Source of the DNA: an uncultured Flavobacteriales bacterium
Lineage (GTDB): Bacteria; Bacteroidota; Bacteroidia; Flavobacteriales_D; Crocinitomicaceae
DNA: 46,187 nucleotides
Reading direction: 5' to 3'
Assembly: GCA_903823565.1 (NCBI GenBank)
Contig: CAIJTF010000030.1
Coordinates: forward strand, 1 to 46,187
The translations under genes and the position numbers were made by a program. This document shows positions 25,882 to 34,614 of the stretch, piece by piece; position 1 is the first letter of the stretch; the number at the start of each line of letters is the position of its first letter. Under the pieces are notes generated by a model. That model was not told the origin of the DNA. It searched no databases and was given only the letters and a program-made list of their open reading frames with translations.

Positions 25882-26853
25882 CTACCCCACCATCTGGTTA
25901 CAGCCACGGACGTCGGCATGATTAACGCGGCCTTCGAGCAGGAAACCTCCCGGTACGATTTTACCCAAATCGTCGGTGGCAATGAAACTACAGCTGTTGA
26001 GGTTCGCTAAATCAATGATGTTGATCGCTCCACGCTGGCCCTCGGGCACAAGCGCAAGAGGATCACTCACGTCGCGTAACACGACCCGCATCCATGACGG
26101 CGTACGGAATATTAAATCCGGTCCGCAATACCCTTGCGATAAGAGTTCGGTCATGCCGTATTCGGAATGAATCTCGGATGTGTTCAAGCCCTGCTTCAAG
26201 GCTTCGTGCAATTCGGGTTTCGTAAGCTCTTGCCTTCGACCTTTCATTCCTCCGGTTTCAACCACTACCGCGTGCGAAAAATCTTTGCCTTGCTCGGCTA
26301 AGTCTAATAAGGCATAAGATACTCCAAACAACATGCATTTCCTTCCGGATGCCAAAGCGGCCAGGTAGCGTGCATGAATGTGTTCCATTTCGTTCAAGAC
26401 AAATCCCGACAAAGGATCGGCACTTTGTGCAATCAGCCCCTCCACCATATTCACCAACCCTGAATTTCCTTGTACAAGATAATTGGGTAACAAGGCCAAA
26501 ATCACCCAATCTTTGGGATTCCCGAAATATTGCTGGAAACCAAGGGAATAACTTTGTTGATAGAGGCTTGGATCGGTCACAATGTGTTTACTCATGCCCT
26601 GCTCACCCGTACCGCTGCTCAAGAAAACCAAAGAATTAGAAGAAACTGGCGTAGAAACCACCTCTACCTCTTTAAAAAAACGAATGGGCAGAAATGGAAT
26701 ATCCGCTAAGGCATTGATTTCTTCCACCTTCATGAGCCGAGCAAAGTCGCGGTAAATAGCACAATTTTCCAATTGAAAGCGCGCCACTTCCACCGCCAAG
26801 GAACGGAAATCCGCTTCGCTTTGAAGGTCAAAAATGCGCGATGGATTGGTCAT
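25882..26853 (-). CDS. LuxE-like acyl-protein synthetase / acyltransferase (PaaK-LuxE family)
   Basis: A 323-aa member of the ANL-related LuxE family, which activates a fatty acid with ATP and passes it to an enzyme thiol or thioester. FLSSGTGEQGMSKHIV (about 73-88) is the phosphate-binding-like loop; HSEYGMTELLSQGYC is the adenylate motif; TDDLGKIVPGGFLLEGR is the hinge region. A -7 element exactly 4 nt upstream fixes the start at MTNPSRIFDL; the ORF extends 37 codons further but would read through the promoter. No luxC, luxD or ketoacyl synthase genes lie nearby, so the acyl donor and acceptor are unknown. It is divergent from hemH. Confidence 0.85.
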   Translation of the reverse strand: MTNPSRIFDLQSEADFRSLAVEVARFQLENCAIYRDFARLMKVEEINALADIPFLPIRFFKEVEVVSTPVSSNSLVFLSSGTGEQGMSKHIVTDPSLYQQSYSLGFQQYFGNPKDWVILALLPNYLVQGNSGLVNMVEGLIAQSADPLSGFVLNEMEHIHARYLAALASGRKCMLFGVSYALLDLAEQGKDFSHAVVVETGGMKGRRQELTKPELHEALKQGLNTSEIHSEYGMTELLSQGYCGPDLIFRTPSWMRVVLRDVSDPLALVPEGQRGAINIIDLANLNSCSFIATDDLGKIVPGGFLLEGRVNHADVRGCNQMVG

Positions 26854-26857
26854 GGTA

Positions 26858-26865
26858 CAAAAGTA
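26858..26865 (-). promoter_or_regulatory. -7 element (TACTTTTG) 4 nt before the LuxE-like gene
   Basis: Perfect TAnnTTTG on the minus strand with a 4-nt gap (TACC) to the ATG; it decides the start codon and implies a leaderless mRNA. Confidence 0.65.
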
Positions 26866-26895
26866 AGAAGTTCTGAAGGAATCATGGGTTTTCCC

Positions 26896-26903
26896 TACCT
26901 TTG
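26896..26903 (+). promoter_or_regulatory. -7 element (TACCTTTG) of hemH
   Basis: Perfect TAnnTTTG, 31 nt before the hemH ATG. It lies 30 bp from the divergent LuxE-like element, so the two polymerase footprints would overlap. Confidence 0.55.
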
Positions 26904-26934
26904 AACTTTCCAAACTGCGAATTGTTTCAAACCC

Positions 26935-27960
26935 ATGAAAAAGACCTGTGTACTCCTTATTCAACTTGGTACGCCCGATAGCCCAAAAACCTCTGATGTA
27001 CGTCGTTACCTCTCCGAGTTTCTCAATGACCCTCGTGTGATTGATATTCCGTGGTTGGCGCGTAAAATTCTGGTGAACGGCATTATCGTTCCCTTTCGTG
27101 CCCCCAAATCCGCCAAGATTTATAAAGAGTTATGGGAGCTTGGAAATGGTATTTCTCCGTTGTTAACCTACACTCAAAGCGTAAGTAAATTACTACAAGC
27201 GGAATACAATCCAGACGAAATAACGGTAGAATTTGCCATGCGCTATCAAAACCCTTCCTTGGATACGGTCCTTGAACGCATCCGTTTAGCCAATTACGAC
27301 CGCATTGTTCTATTCCCGTTGTTCCCGCAATACGCAAGTGCATCCTCTGGTTCTGCCCTGGAAAAAGCCATGCGTATCATATCCTCCTGGTGGGTTATAC
27401 CTGAAGTAGTCGCTGCTGGTCAGTTTTACAACAATCCACTCTACATTGAGAACATCGTTGAAAATACAAAGGCCTTTGACCTGAAATCCTACGACCATAT
27501 TTTATTCTCCTACCACGGCTTGCCCGAACGCCAAGTGGACAAAGTCTATGAAGGAACCGATTTGTGCGGGGATCAACCCTGTGAAACGGAACTTAACGAT
27601 AAGAATAAACTATGCTACAAGGCTACGTGTTATGCCACAACCCGGCTTATTGTGGAAAAACTTGGACTTAAAGAAGACCAATACACGGTTTGTTTTCAAT
27701 CGCGCCTCGACAAAAAATGGCTTGAACCCTTCTCGGATAAAATCGTGGAAGAACACGCTAAAAAAGGAGCCAAACGCTTATTGGTTTTTAGTCCCGCTTT
27801 TGTGGCGGATTGCCTCGAAACCTTGATTGAAATTGGAAGCGAATACCAAGAGATATTTGAGGAACACGGAGGCGAAACGGTGGATTTAGTTCCCAGCAAC
27901 AACGACCACCCGCTTTTTATTCAAGCCTTAAAACACCAATTAAAGGAATTAGGTATTTAA
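26935..27960 (+). CDS. hemH: Ferrochelatase
   Basis: Inserts ferrous iron into protoporphyrin IX, the last step of protoheme synthesis. The 341-aa protein opens with VLLIQLGTPDSPKTSDVRRY, has the catalytic-histidine motif FSYHGLPERQ (H194), and the ETLIEIGSEYQEIF segment with the conserved acidic metal-path residues. A cysteine-rich stretch follows the histidine (C211, C216, C227, C232), common in ferrochelatases of this phylum; in some other bacteria cysteines bind an iron-sulfur cluster, but whether these do is not clear. It is divergent from the LuxE-like gene and is followed by ahcY with its own promoter. Confidence 0.96.
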   Translation: MKKTCVLLIQLGTPDSPKTSDVRRYLSEFLNDPRVIDIPWLARKILVNGIIVPFRAPKSAKIYKELWELGNGISPLLTYTQSVSKLLQAEYNPDEITVEFAMRYQNPSLDTVLERIRLANYDRIVLFPLFPQYASASSGSALEKAMRIISSWWVIPEVVAAGQFYNNPLYIENIVENTKAFDLKSYDHILFSYHGLPERQVDKVYEGTDLCGDQPCETELNDKNKLCYKATCYATTRLIVEKLGLKEDQYTVCFQSRLDKKWLEPFSDKIVEEHAKKGAKRLLVFSPAFVADCLETLIEIGSEYQEIFEEHGGETVDLVPSNNDHPLFIQALKHQLKELGI

Positions 27961-27983
27961 TTCAGAATTCCTTGTTTTATCAC

Positions 27984-27991
27984 TATTTTTG
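27984..27991 (+). promoter_or_regulatory. -7 element (TATTTTTG) of ahcY
   Basis: Perfect TAnnTTTG, 17 nt before the ahcY ATG, in the 48-bp gap after hemH. It suggests separate transcription of ahcY. Confidence 0.55.
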
Positions 27992-28008
27992 TTCTGAAAA
28001 TTTATAAA

Positions 28009-29322
28009 ATGAATAATACCACAGAAAAACTTAACTATAAAGTTAAAGACATTACGCTTGCCGAATGGGGACGTAAAGAAATAAAACTAGCAGAAGCTGA
28101 AATGCCAGGTTTAATGGCGTTGCGTGCGGAATACGGTGCATCCAAGCCTTTGAGTGGTGCACGAATCGCGGGATGCTTACACATGACCATCCAAACAGCG
28201 GTTTTGATTGAAACCTTGGTAGAATTGGGTGCTGAAGTAACTTGGTCGTCTTGTAACATTTTCTCCACGCAAGATCACGCAGCCGCAGCGATTGCCGCAG
28301 CAGGAATTCCTGTTTTTGCATGGAAAGGAATGAACGAAGAAGAATTTGACTGGTGCATCGAGCAAACCTTATTTGCATTCGAAGGCGGTCAACCCTTGAA
28401 CATGATTTTGGATGACGGAGGAGACTTAACCAACATGGTATTCGATCGTTATCCAGAATTAACTGCAGCAATCAAAGGATTATCCGAAGAAACCACTACC
28501 GGTGTTCACCGCTTGTACGAGCGTAAGAAAAATGGAACCTTGGTTATGCCGGCAATCAATGTGAATGATTCGGTTACGAAGTCGAAATTCGACAACAAAT
28601 ACGGATGTAAAGAATCCTTAGTGGATGCGATACGTCGTGCTACGGACGTGATGATGGCGGGTAAGGTAGCCGTCGTTTGCGGATACGGCGATGTGGGTAA
28701 AGGTTCTGCGGCGTCGTTGCAAGGTTCAGGTGCTCGTGTAATTGTGACTGAAATCGATCCGATTTGTGCACTTCAAGCGGCTATGGATGGATTCGAAGTA
28801 AAGCGCTTGGATACAGTAATCGGATTAGCGGATATCATTGTAACCGCGACCGGAAATAAATCCATTGTAACTGGTAAACACTTCGAATCAATGAAAGACA
28901 AGGCGATCGTATGTAACATCGGTCACTTCGACAACGAGATTGATATGGCTTGGTTGAACAGCAAGTATGGCTCAACGAAAATGGAAATTAAGCCACAGGT
29001 AGATTTGTACAATGTGAATGGAAATGACATCATTGTTCTAGCTGAAGGACGTTTGGTGAACTTAGGTTGTGCTACTGGTCACCCATCGTTTGTGATGTCG
29101 AATTCATTTACGAACCAAACCTTGGCGCAATTGGAACTATGGCACCATTCAAACAAGTACGAAAATGATGTATATACCTTGCCTAAGCATTTGGATGAGA
29201 AAGTAGCACGCCTACATTTGTCCAAAATTGGGGTAGAATTGGAAGAATTATCTTCTGAACAAGCGGAATACATTGGCGTTGATGTGAAAGGTCCATTTAA
29301 AACCGATCATTACCGATACTAA
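28009..29322 (+). CDS. ahcY: Adenosylhomocysteinase
   Basis: Hydrolyses S-adenosylhomocysteine to adenosine and homocysteine, clearing the product inhibitor of methyltransferases. The 437-aa protein has [20 protein letters not shown], the NAD-binding [20 protein letters not shown] (about 225-244), the substrate region [26 protein letters not shown] and the conserved C-terminal tail ending KTDHYRY. All catalytic regions look intact. The gene is rich in common codons compared with its neighbours, which fits high expression. It is followed by a strong terminator hairpin. Confidence 0.98.
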   Translation: MNNTTEKLNYKVKDITLAEWGRKEIKLAEAEMPGLMALRAEYGASKPLSGARIAGCLHMTIQTAVLIETLVELGAEVTWSSCNIFSTQDHAAAAIAAAGIPVFAWKGMNEEEFDWCIEQTLFAFEGGQPLNMILDDGGDLTNMVFDRYPELTAAIKGLSEETTTGVHRLYERKKNGTLVMPAINVNDSVTKSKFDNKYGCKESLVDAIRRATDVMMAGKVAVVCGYGDVGKGSAASLQGSGARVIVTEIDPICALQAAMDGFEVKRLDTVIGLADIIVTATGNKSIVTGKHFESMKDKAIVCNIGHFDNEIDMAWLNSKYGSTKMEIKPQVDLYNVNGNDIIVLAEGRLVNLGCATGHPSFVMSNSFTNQTLAQLELWHHSNKYENDVYTLPKHLDEKVARLHLSKIGVELEELSSEQAEYIGVDVKGPFKTDHYRY

Positions 29323-29339
29323 GATTAGCGTTTTATACG

Positions 29340-29364
29340 AAAAGCGGCCTCGGCCGCTTTTTTT
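29340..29364 (+). terminator. Rho-independent terminator after ahcY
   Basis: AAAAGCGGCC and GGCCGCTTTT pair in a 10-bp stem with a 2-nt loop, followed by further T residues, 17 nt after the ahcY stop. Confidence 0.85.
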
Positions 29365-29367
29365 GTG

Positions 29368-29404
29368 CCCTGTTTTACGGGATTTAAAATCCCGTAAAAC
29401 AGGG
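29368..29404. repeat. 37-bp near-perfect palindrome between convergent ahcY and clpB
   Basis: The arms CCCTGTTTTACGGGATTT and AAATCCCGTAAAACAGGG are exact complements of 18 bp with a single central A. The palindrome ends 7 bp from the clpB stop. It lacks a T-run, so it is not a textbook terminator, but on the minus strand it directly follows clpB and could fold in its mRNA 3' end. Confidence 0.85.
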
Positions 29405-29411
29405 TTAGGAA

Positions 29412-32033
29412 TCAGAACTGCGCAATTTCTTCTTCTGCCAAGACCGGCTTTCTAAACACGATTTGTCCTTCGAACATATCCATTACCACCGTTTGATTCA
29501 TGTCCACCGTTTTAGCGAGCAAGGCCTTCGATAGGCTATTCAATACTTCCTTCTGAATCACTCGTTTCACTGGACGTGCGCCAAAGAAGGGGTCGTATCC
29601 TAATTCAACGATGTAATCGAAGGCATCGGGCGCTACAAACAACTTGATTCCTTTTTCCTTCAACTGATTTTTTAAATTATCCAATTGAATTTGTACAATG
29701 TCTTTGACATTGGATCGTGTTAAGGGCAAGAATAATAGCGTTTCATCGATGCGGTTTAAGAATTCTGGGCGAATCGTATGCTTCAACAATTCCATCACTT
29801 CACTTTTAGCCTTCTCTGCAATTTTTAAGTAATTCGATTCTTCGGCCGCTTCAAATGCTTCATGCAAGATTTGGGATCCCATGTTGGAAGTCATGATGAT
29901 GATCGTATTTTTAAAATTGACCAATCTCCCTTTATTGTCGGTCAAGCGCCCATCGTCTAGCACTTGGAGCAAAACATTAAACACATCCGGGTGCGCTTTT
30001 TCTATTTCATCCAGCAAAATTATAGAGTATGGTCTCCTTCGTACGGCTTCTGTAAGTTGTCCTCCCTCATCATATCCGACGTATCCTGGAGGCGCACCTA
30101 CCAATCGACTTACGCTATGTTTCTCCTGGTATTCGCTCATGTCGATACGGGTCATGGCATTTTCATCGTTGAATAAAAACTCCGCCAAGGCTTTGGCCAA
30201 TTCGGTTTTACCAACTCCGGTAGTACCAAGAAATATGAACGAACCAATCGGACGGCGCGCATCTTGCAAACCGGCCCGAGCCCTTCGTACGGCATCCGAC
30301 AAGGCTTCAATGGCTTCTTCTTGTCCAATCACGCGTTTCTTTAGTTCATCTTCTAATCGAAGCAATTTACTGACCTCACTTTCCACCATTTTCTGGATAG
30401 GAATTCCGGTCCATTTGGAAACCACTTCGGCAATTTCCTCGGTATCCACCTCCTCTTTTATCATCTTGGATTCGGACTGTATTTCCGTGAGGGTCTGCTT
30501 TGAAGCTTCTAATTTGCGTTCTGCCTCTTGAATTCTACCATAGCGTATCTCCGCTACTTTACCATAATCTCCAGACCGCTCTGCGGCTTCTGCTTCGTAT
30601 TTGAGCGATTCTATCTCCTCCTTTGAATGTTGAATGGATTCGAGTATTTGCTTTTCCGTCCGCCACTTAGACGTTAACCCTTGTCGTTTTTCATTAAAAT
30701 TAGCCAGGTCTTTTTCAACGGCTTCCAATTTCGTTGAATTATTTTCGCGCTTTAGTGCTTCGCGCTCAATTTCGAGTTGCATAATTTTTCGCTCAATTTC
30801 ATCCAACTCTTCCGGCTTGGAATTGATTTCCATCCGAAGCTTTGAGGCGGCCTCATCGATTAAGTCGATGGCTTTATCAGGCAGGTGGCGATCAGAAATA
30901 TAGCGTTGTGACAATTCCACTGCGGCGATAATCGCAGCATCTTTGATGATTACCTTGTGGTGATTCTCGTATTTTTCTTTGATTCCACGCAAGATGGCAA
31001 TAGCATCTTCGGTATCGGGTTCATCCACAAGCACGGTTTGAAAGCGGCGTACCAAGGCTTTGTCTTTTTCAAAGTATTTTTGATATTCATTTAAGGTAGT
31101 AGCACCGACAGCACGTAATTCTCCACGCGCTAGAGCAGGTTTCAAAATATTGGCCGCATCCATAGCCCCTTCTCCTCCACCTGCACCTACCAGCGTATGA
31201 ATTTCATCGATAAACAAAATAATCTCCCCGTCCGAATTGATTACTTCCTTTACTACTGCCTTCAAGCGTTCTTCGAATTCCCCTTTGTATTTAGCGCCAG
31301 CAATTAAGGCTCCCATGTCGAGTGAATAGACCACTTTTGTTTTTAAATTCTCGGGGACATCGCCGCTAATAATTCGGTGTGCAAGGCCTTCAGCGATAGC
31401 CGTTTTACCTACCCCTGGTTCGCCAATCAAAATGGGGTTGTTTTTTGTTCGACGCGTTAAAATCTGCAATACCCGGCGAATTTCTTCATCGCGACCAATT
31501 ACGGGATCAAGTTTCCCCTTGGTAGCCATTTCATTCAAGTTCTTCGCATATTTCTCAAGCGATTGATACGTATTCTCTTGACTTGAACTTTGTACTTTTT
31601 CTCCTTTTCTCATTTCCATAATATTTTTCTTAAGCGTAGACATATTAATACCAGCATCTTTCACAATACGCGCTAAGGTGTCGTTTGCTTGACATAAATA
31701 ATAAAACAGTGCATCAACCGCCAAATAACTATCGCCCCACGAATTCAAATCTGCAAGGGCTTTGTTGAGTACCGCATTAAGGGCATTTGAAAGATGTAAT
31801 TCCCCACCGTGAACGTTGGGAAAGGCATTAACGGAAGCACTTACAGCAGCCTGTAAGCGAGCGACTTGTACCCCTTGTTTCTCCAACAAGGCCGGAATTA
31901 GATCTTTATCCACAGCAAGTAATCCTAGCATTAAATGCCCTGATTCCAAGACTTGATGTTGGTTTTCTTGAGCAATTTCTTGAGCCTTCTCAATTGCTTG
32001 CTGAGACCGAATGGTGAGTTTTGAAATATCCAT
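29412..32033 (-). CDS. clpB: ATP-dependent disaggregase chaperone ClpB
   Basis: An Hsp100 AAA+ chaperone that threads and resolubilises aggregated proteins with DnaK. The 873-aa product has a Clp N-domain (about 1-145), AAA-1 with GEPGVGKT (204-211) and [18 protein letters not shown], the coiled-coil M domain (about 405-530), AAA-2 with [19 protein letters not shown] and [19 protein letters not shown], and the C-terminal D2-small domain with [11 protein letters not shown] choose [12 protein letters not shown] at 32033, the usual Bacteroidota start, not the 13-codon upstream extension. The long coiled coil separates it from ClpA/ClpC. Two TGTCATTTTG sites upstream may control it. Confidence 0.97.
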   Translation of the reverse strand: MDISKLTIRSQQAIEKAQEIAQENQHQVLESGHLMLGLLAVDKDLIPALLEKQGVQVARLQAAVSASVNAFPNVHGGELHLSNALNAVLNKALADLNSWGDSYLAVDALFYYLCQANDTLARIVKDAGINMSTLKKNIMEMRKGEKVQSSSQENTYQSLEKYAKNLNEMATKGKLDPVIGRDEEIRRVLQILTRRTKNNPILIGEPGVGKTAIAEGLAHRIISGDVPENLKTKVVYSLDMGALIAGAKYKGEFEERLKAVVKEVINSDGEIILFIDEIHTLVGAGGGEGAMDAANILKPALARGELRAVGATTLNEYQKYFEKDKALVRRFQTVLVDEPDTEDAIAILRGIKEKYENHHKVIIKDAAIIAAVELSQRYISDRHLPDKAIDLIDEAASKLRMEINSKPEELDEIERKIMQLEIEREALKRENNSTKLEAVEKDLANFNEKRQGLTSKWRTEKQILESIQHSKEEIESLKYEAEAAERSGDYGKVAEIRYGRIQEAERKLEASKQTLTEIQSESKMIKEEVDTEEIAEVVSKWTGIPIQKMVESEVSKLLRLEDELKKRVIGQEEAIEALSDAVRRARAGLQDARRPIGSFIFLGTTGVGKTELAKALAEFLFNDENAMTRIDMSEYQEKHSVSRLVGAPPGYVGYDEGGQLTEAVRRRPYSIILLDEIEKAHPDVFNVLLQVLDDGRLTDNKGRLVNFKNTIIIMTSNMGSQILHEAFEAAEESNYLKIAEKAKSEVMELLKHTIRPEFLNRIDETLLFLPLTRSNVKDIVQIQLDNLKNQLKEKGIKLFVAPDAFDYIVELGYDPFFGARPVKRVIQKEVLNSLSKALLAKTVDMNQTVVMDMFEGQIVFRKPVLAEEEIAQF

Positions 32034-32079
32034 TTTTTTTGTTCCGCTCACCTCAAAACATAAACCACCCACTTTTTAG

Positions 32080-32123
32080 TGTCATTTTGTCTTTTAATCA
32101 AACTATATTGTGTCATTTTGACA
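32080..32123. promoter_or_regulatory. Paired TGTCATTTTG sites in the clpB/glucosaminidase divergent region
   Basis: Two copies of TGTCATTTTG begin at 32080 and 32111, 31 bp (about three helical turns) apart. The second is a full inverted repeat, TGTCA-TTT-TGACA (32111-32123); the first continues as TGTC and is half-symmetric. They lie 47-90 bp upstream of the clpB start and 75-118 bp upstream of the glucosaminidase gene, in a 164-bp gap lacking a perfect TAnnTTTG. This looks like a tandem operator, plausibly for stress control of clpB. It is not the CIRCE element. Confidence 0.55.
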
Positions 32124-32197
32124 TTTACGCTTTATGAAAAGGTGATTTTTGAAACCTAAAAACAGACAAAACGTAAGGAACCTTGTTTGCTCATGGT

Positions 32198-33121
32198 ATG
32201 AACCGATTATTTTTTTTACTTTTTATAACAGGACTGCGTATAGCGGTGGCGGGAACCATCGATCCAAAGACCGGAAGGTATCTAATCACCTACCAGGAAA
32301 TTGCCATAGAGCAAATGGAAAAATACAAGATACCTGCAAGCATCACCATGGCTCAAGGAATGCTCGAATCAAACTATGGAGAATCCTGGTTGACCAAAAA
32401 ATCCAACAATCATTTTGGCATCAAATGCCACGCTTCATGGACGGGTGAAAAAACGTATGCGGATGACGATGCATCCCAAGAGTGTTTTAGAGTATACCCT
32501 TCTGGTCGAGAATCATTCGAGGATCACTCATTGTTTCTGCAAAAAAATAAGCGTTATGCATCTTTGTTTACCTTAAATCCGAAAGACTATAAAGGATGGG
32601 CGAAAGGGCTACAAGCGGCTGGATATGCGACCAACCCCTCATACGCTGAATTACTCATTAATCTGATTGAAAAAAACGAACTTTTCAAACTTGATGAAGG
32701 TAAATTTCCTGTAAGCGAAGGTAGTATAGCAAAAGAATCTGATGACCATGCGAAAAGGCCCAATACCAAACCTATTGTCAACGAAGTACTTAATCACAAA
32801 AACAGGGTTCGATATATTGTAGCCGCAGAGGGTGATACCTACTATAAAATCTCCAAGCGAACTGGTATAACCCTTCATCAATTGCACCGATATAATGAAA
32901 CTACCGACGCAGTTGAAGCCCTAAAAAAGGGAGAGCTCATCTACCTGGACCCCAAGCGGATTCGGTCGAAGGAAAAAGAATCTATTACATTAACAAAGAA
33001 CACTACCCTAAGAACCATTGCTCAACAAGAAGCATTAAGGCTTCGACCTCTTATGCGGAGAAACCATGTTTCTTCAGCTGACGAACAACTACCCACCGGT
33101 AGAAAGGTATTTCTTCGCTAA
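32198..33121 (+). CDS. Secreted N-acetylglucosaminidase (GH73) with LysM
   Basis: A peptidoglycan hydrolase of 307 aa. A signal peptide (FFLLFITGLRIAVAG) is followed by a glucosaminidase domain (about 28-170): IPASITMAQGMLESNYGES contains the likely catalytic Glu57, and SNNHFGIKCHASW and FRVYPSGRESFEDHS are family motifs. A LysM-like peptidoglycan-binding segment follows (about 203-253, VRYIVAAEGDTYYKISKRTG). The start at MNRLFFLLF is chosen for the signal peptide; the 5-codon extension begins with TTG. It likely acts in the periplasm in cell-wall turnover or division. A strong terminator follows. Confidence 0.93.
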   Translation: MNRLFFLLFITGLRIAVAGTIDPKTGRYLITYQEIAIEQMEKYKIPASITMAQGMLESNYGESWLTKKSNNHFGIKCHASWTGEKTYADDDASQECFRVYPSGRESFEDHSLFLQKNKRYASLFTLNPKDYKGWAKGLQAAGYATNPSYAELLINLIEKNELFKLDEGKFPVSEGSIAKESDDHAKRPNTKPIVNEVLNHKNRVRYIVAAEGDTYYKISKRTGITLHQLHRYNETTDAVEALKKGELIYLDPKRIRSKEKESITLTKNTTLRTIAQQEALRLRPLMRRNHVSSADEQLPTGRKVFLR

Positions 33122-33154
33122 TGCGAAGGGATGTTTAGTTGTTGTTGTTTGTTT

Positions 33155-33187
33155 AAAAGCCTCTCTAGCAATAGGGGGGCTTTTTTT
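33155..33187 (+). terminator. Rho-independent terminator after the glucosaminidase gene
   Basis: AAAAGCCTCTCTA pairs with TAGGGGGGCTTTT (two G-U pairs, GCAA loop), followed by a T-run. The T-run overlaps the stop codon of the convergent methyltransferase gene, so on the other strand the same hairpin lies just after that gene's end. Confidence 0.85.
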
Positions 33188-33908
33188 ATGATTTAGCAAT
33201 TCTAATCGCTACTTGATAATAGTTGTTCACCGCCCCCAAAACCTCGTACGTGATGTAAAAAGAGGCAACCCATTCCGAAAAGGCTTTAAACTCATGTTGC
33301 GGAACATTAAACTCGTCGAAAAAAATAACATCCCCCTCCTTTAGGTATGGGGTTATTAATGTCAACACATATAACGTAGCCGTATACAGATCCGCATCCA
33401 TGTGTATGACTTTTTTACGAGACGCATCAAAGGTTGAAAGAAAAGGAAGTAGGGTTTGTTGAAACAATCCTTGGTAAAACGTGAACCTATCGTCTTGAAT
33501 TTCAGGTAAAGCATCTCCTGAACTCATATCGCCTTTTTTGAATGGCCCCCAATCTTCAGGCAAGCCAGTGAATGTATCAAACCCATAAAAACGCGCATTA
33601 GGATCTTTTACACGTGAGGTCCACCAACGAAAAGAATCGCCCTTGGATACGCCGAATTCTAAATAATCAATGGCTGCATCCAATCCCTCTTGTTTGATAA
33701 CATGTTCGAATAATTGTTCCCTCCGAGCATAGTCAAACTTAAACGAATAAAAATCATTGTGCCCTAACTTTTTATGCTGTTGAATCCACTTTGACAACGC
33801 CGACATTGAACCTACAAACGAGAACAAATGGGATGAAAAGAATCGATGTCCGTGAAGTAAGAAGAAAAAACCTTTAAGTTTTCCACGTAAAAAAAGCAGA
33901 CGTCTCAT
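33186..33908 (-). CDS. TylF/MycF-like SAM-dependent methyltransferase
   Basis: A 240-aa protein. The core has DYLEFGVSKGDSFRWW (motif I), ARFYGFDTFTGLPEDWG, KKVIHMDADLYTATLYVL and GDVIFFDEFN, the order seen in macrocin-O-methyltransferase (TylF) type enzymes, which methylate sugar hydroxyls with a metal held by acidic residues. The first 35 residues are basic and hydrophobic. The ATG at 33908 is supported by a TAnnTTTG element ending 7 nt before it, even though the domain begins near residue 60. A role in modifying surface glycans is possible. The stop codon lies inside the T-run of the neighbouring terminator. Confidence 0.8.
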   Translation of the reverse strand: MRRLLFLRGKLKGFFFLLHGHRFFSSHLFSFVGSMSALSKWIQQHKKLGHNDFYSFKFDYARREQLFEHVIKQEGLDAAIDYLEFGVSKGDSFRWWTSRVKDPNARFYGFDTFTGLPEDWGPFKKGDMSSGDALPEIQDDRFTFYQGLFQQTLLPFLSTFDASRKKVIHMDADLYTATLYVLTLITPYLKEGDVIFFDEFNVPQHEFKAFSEWVASFYITYEVLGAVNNYYQVAIRIAKS

Positions 33909-33915
33909 TTAAATT

Positions 33916-33923
33916 CAAAAGTA
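33916..33923 (-). promoter_or_regulatory. -7 element (TACTTTTG) of the TylF-like gene
   Basis: Perfect TAnnTTTG on the minus strand, 7 nt before the ATG at 33908; it supports that start rather than internal methionines. Confidence 0.55.
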
Positions 33924-33949
33924 CAATTAACTTTTGAATTTGTCCATAA

Positions 33950-34600
33950 TTAATCCTTTACACAGCGGACGTAGTGTCCCATTATCCAAGACGTAGAGGA
34001 GTAATCAAAGGTACTTGGAGCTTCATTTTCTTCACGAGAGAAGGAGACGGTTGGAACGGATTCCAACATCGCTTGAGGATCCTCCTCCTGCATCCAAAAA
34101 GTAACAGAATTACCCCAACCCCCAAAACCAACATCACGCCATCCGTACAGACCAAAATGAGTGGCTTTTGTAATATCCACCTTCGAGACCTCCTCCGGAG
34201 ATAAAAGAAAATCAAGGGCCTTGGCTCTTTCAATATTTTTCTTTTCCAATGCCAACCATTCTTCAGTTTTGGCTATATGCCAACCCAATGGAGCTAACCC
34301 CCTTGGGTCAGACAATGCAAAGCGATTGTACAACTTCCCTGCACCTTTTTCGGGACGTCCATTATCGCTAGAATAGTAACACCAGGCGGGCTGCTCATTA
34401 AAACCAGCCTCTTGCCAAGCTTCGTCCGATTGCGCCTGAGGAATCTTGTCGCCATTTCTGAAAACATCTACCGCTAAATTGGACTCCATCCAAATCGCCT
34501 TGGACGTTAATATTGTTGTATCTACAATTTGTTTTTGCGCTATTGTTTTGAGTGCAAACGAAACAATAAGAATGCCACCCAGAATTGACCATTTATACAT
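33950..34600 (-). CDS. Secreted protein with FISUMP (Fibrobacter major paralogous) domain
   Basis: A 216-aa exported protein with signal peptide (MYKWSILGGILIVSFALKTI). The mature part has the hallmarks of the FISUMP domain: WMESNLAVDVFRNGD, the AWCYYSSD segment, KLYNRFALSDPRGLAPLGWHI and a C-terminal GHYVRCVKD. Such domains are common in cell-surface and secreted proteins of Bacteroidota and Fibrobacteres; the role is unknown. There is no T9SS tail, so it is likely periplasmic or outer-membrane associated. It starts 14 nt after the thioredoxin-family gene, with which it forms a small operon. Confidence 0.87.
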   Translation of the reverse strand: MYKWSILGGILIVSFALKTIAQKQIVDTTILTSKAIWMESNLAVDVFRNGDKIPQAQSDEAWQEAGFNEQPAWCYYSSDNGRPEKGAGKLYNRFALSDPRGLAPLGWHIAKTEEWLALEKKNIERAKALDFLLSPEEVSKVDITKATHFGLYGWRDVGFGGWGNSVTFWMQEEDPQAMLESVPTVSFSREENEAPSTFDYSSTSWIMGHYVRCVKD

Positions 34601-34614
34601 AGGTATTTTTTTAG

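Noticed and set aside
25882..26964. Longer version of the LuxE-like protein starting at 26964
   Set aside because: The extra 37 codons read through its own -7 element and into the hemH gene start; the ATG 4 nt after the element is the better start.
29881..30903. Plus-strand ORFs opposite clpB rich in Ser and Ile
   Set aside because: They are antisense shadows of clpB codons, with no start signals and low-complexity composition.
32031..32072. Longer ClpB starting 13 codons upstream
   Set aside because: The usual ClpB N-terminus begins at [12 protein letters not shown]; the upstream residues are not family-like.
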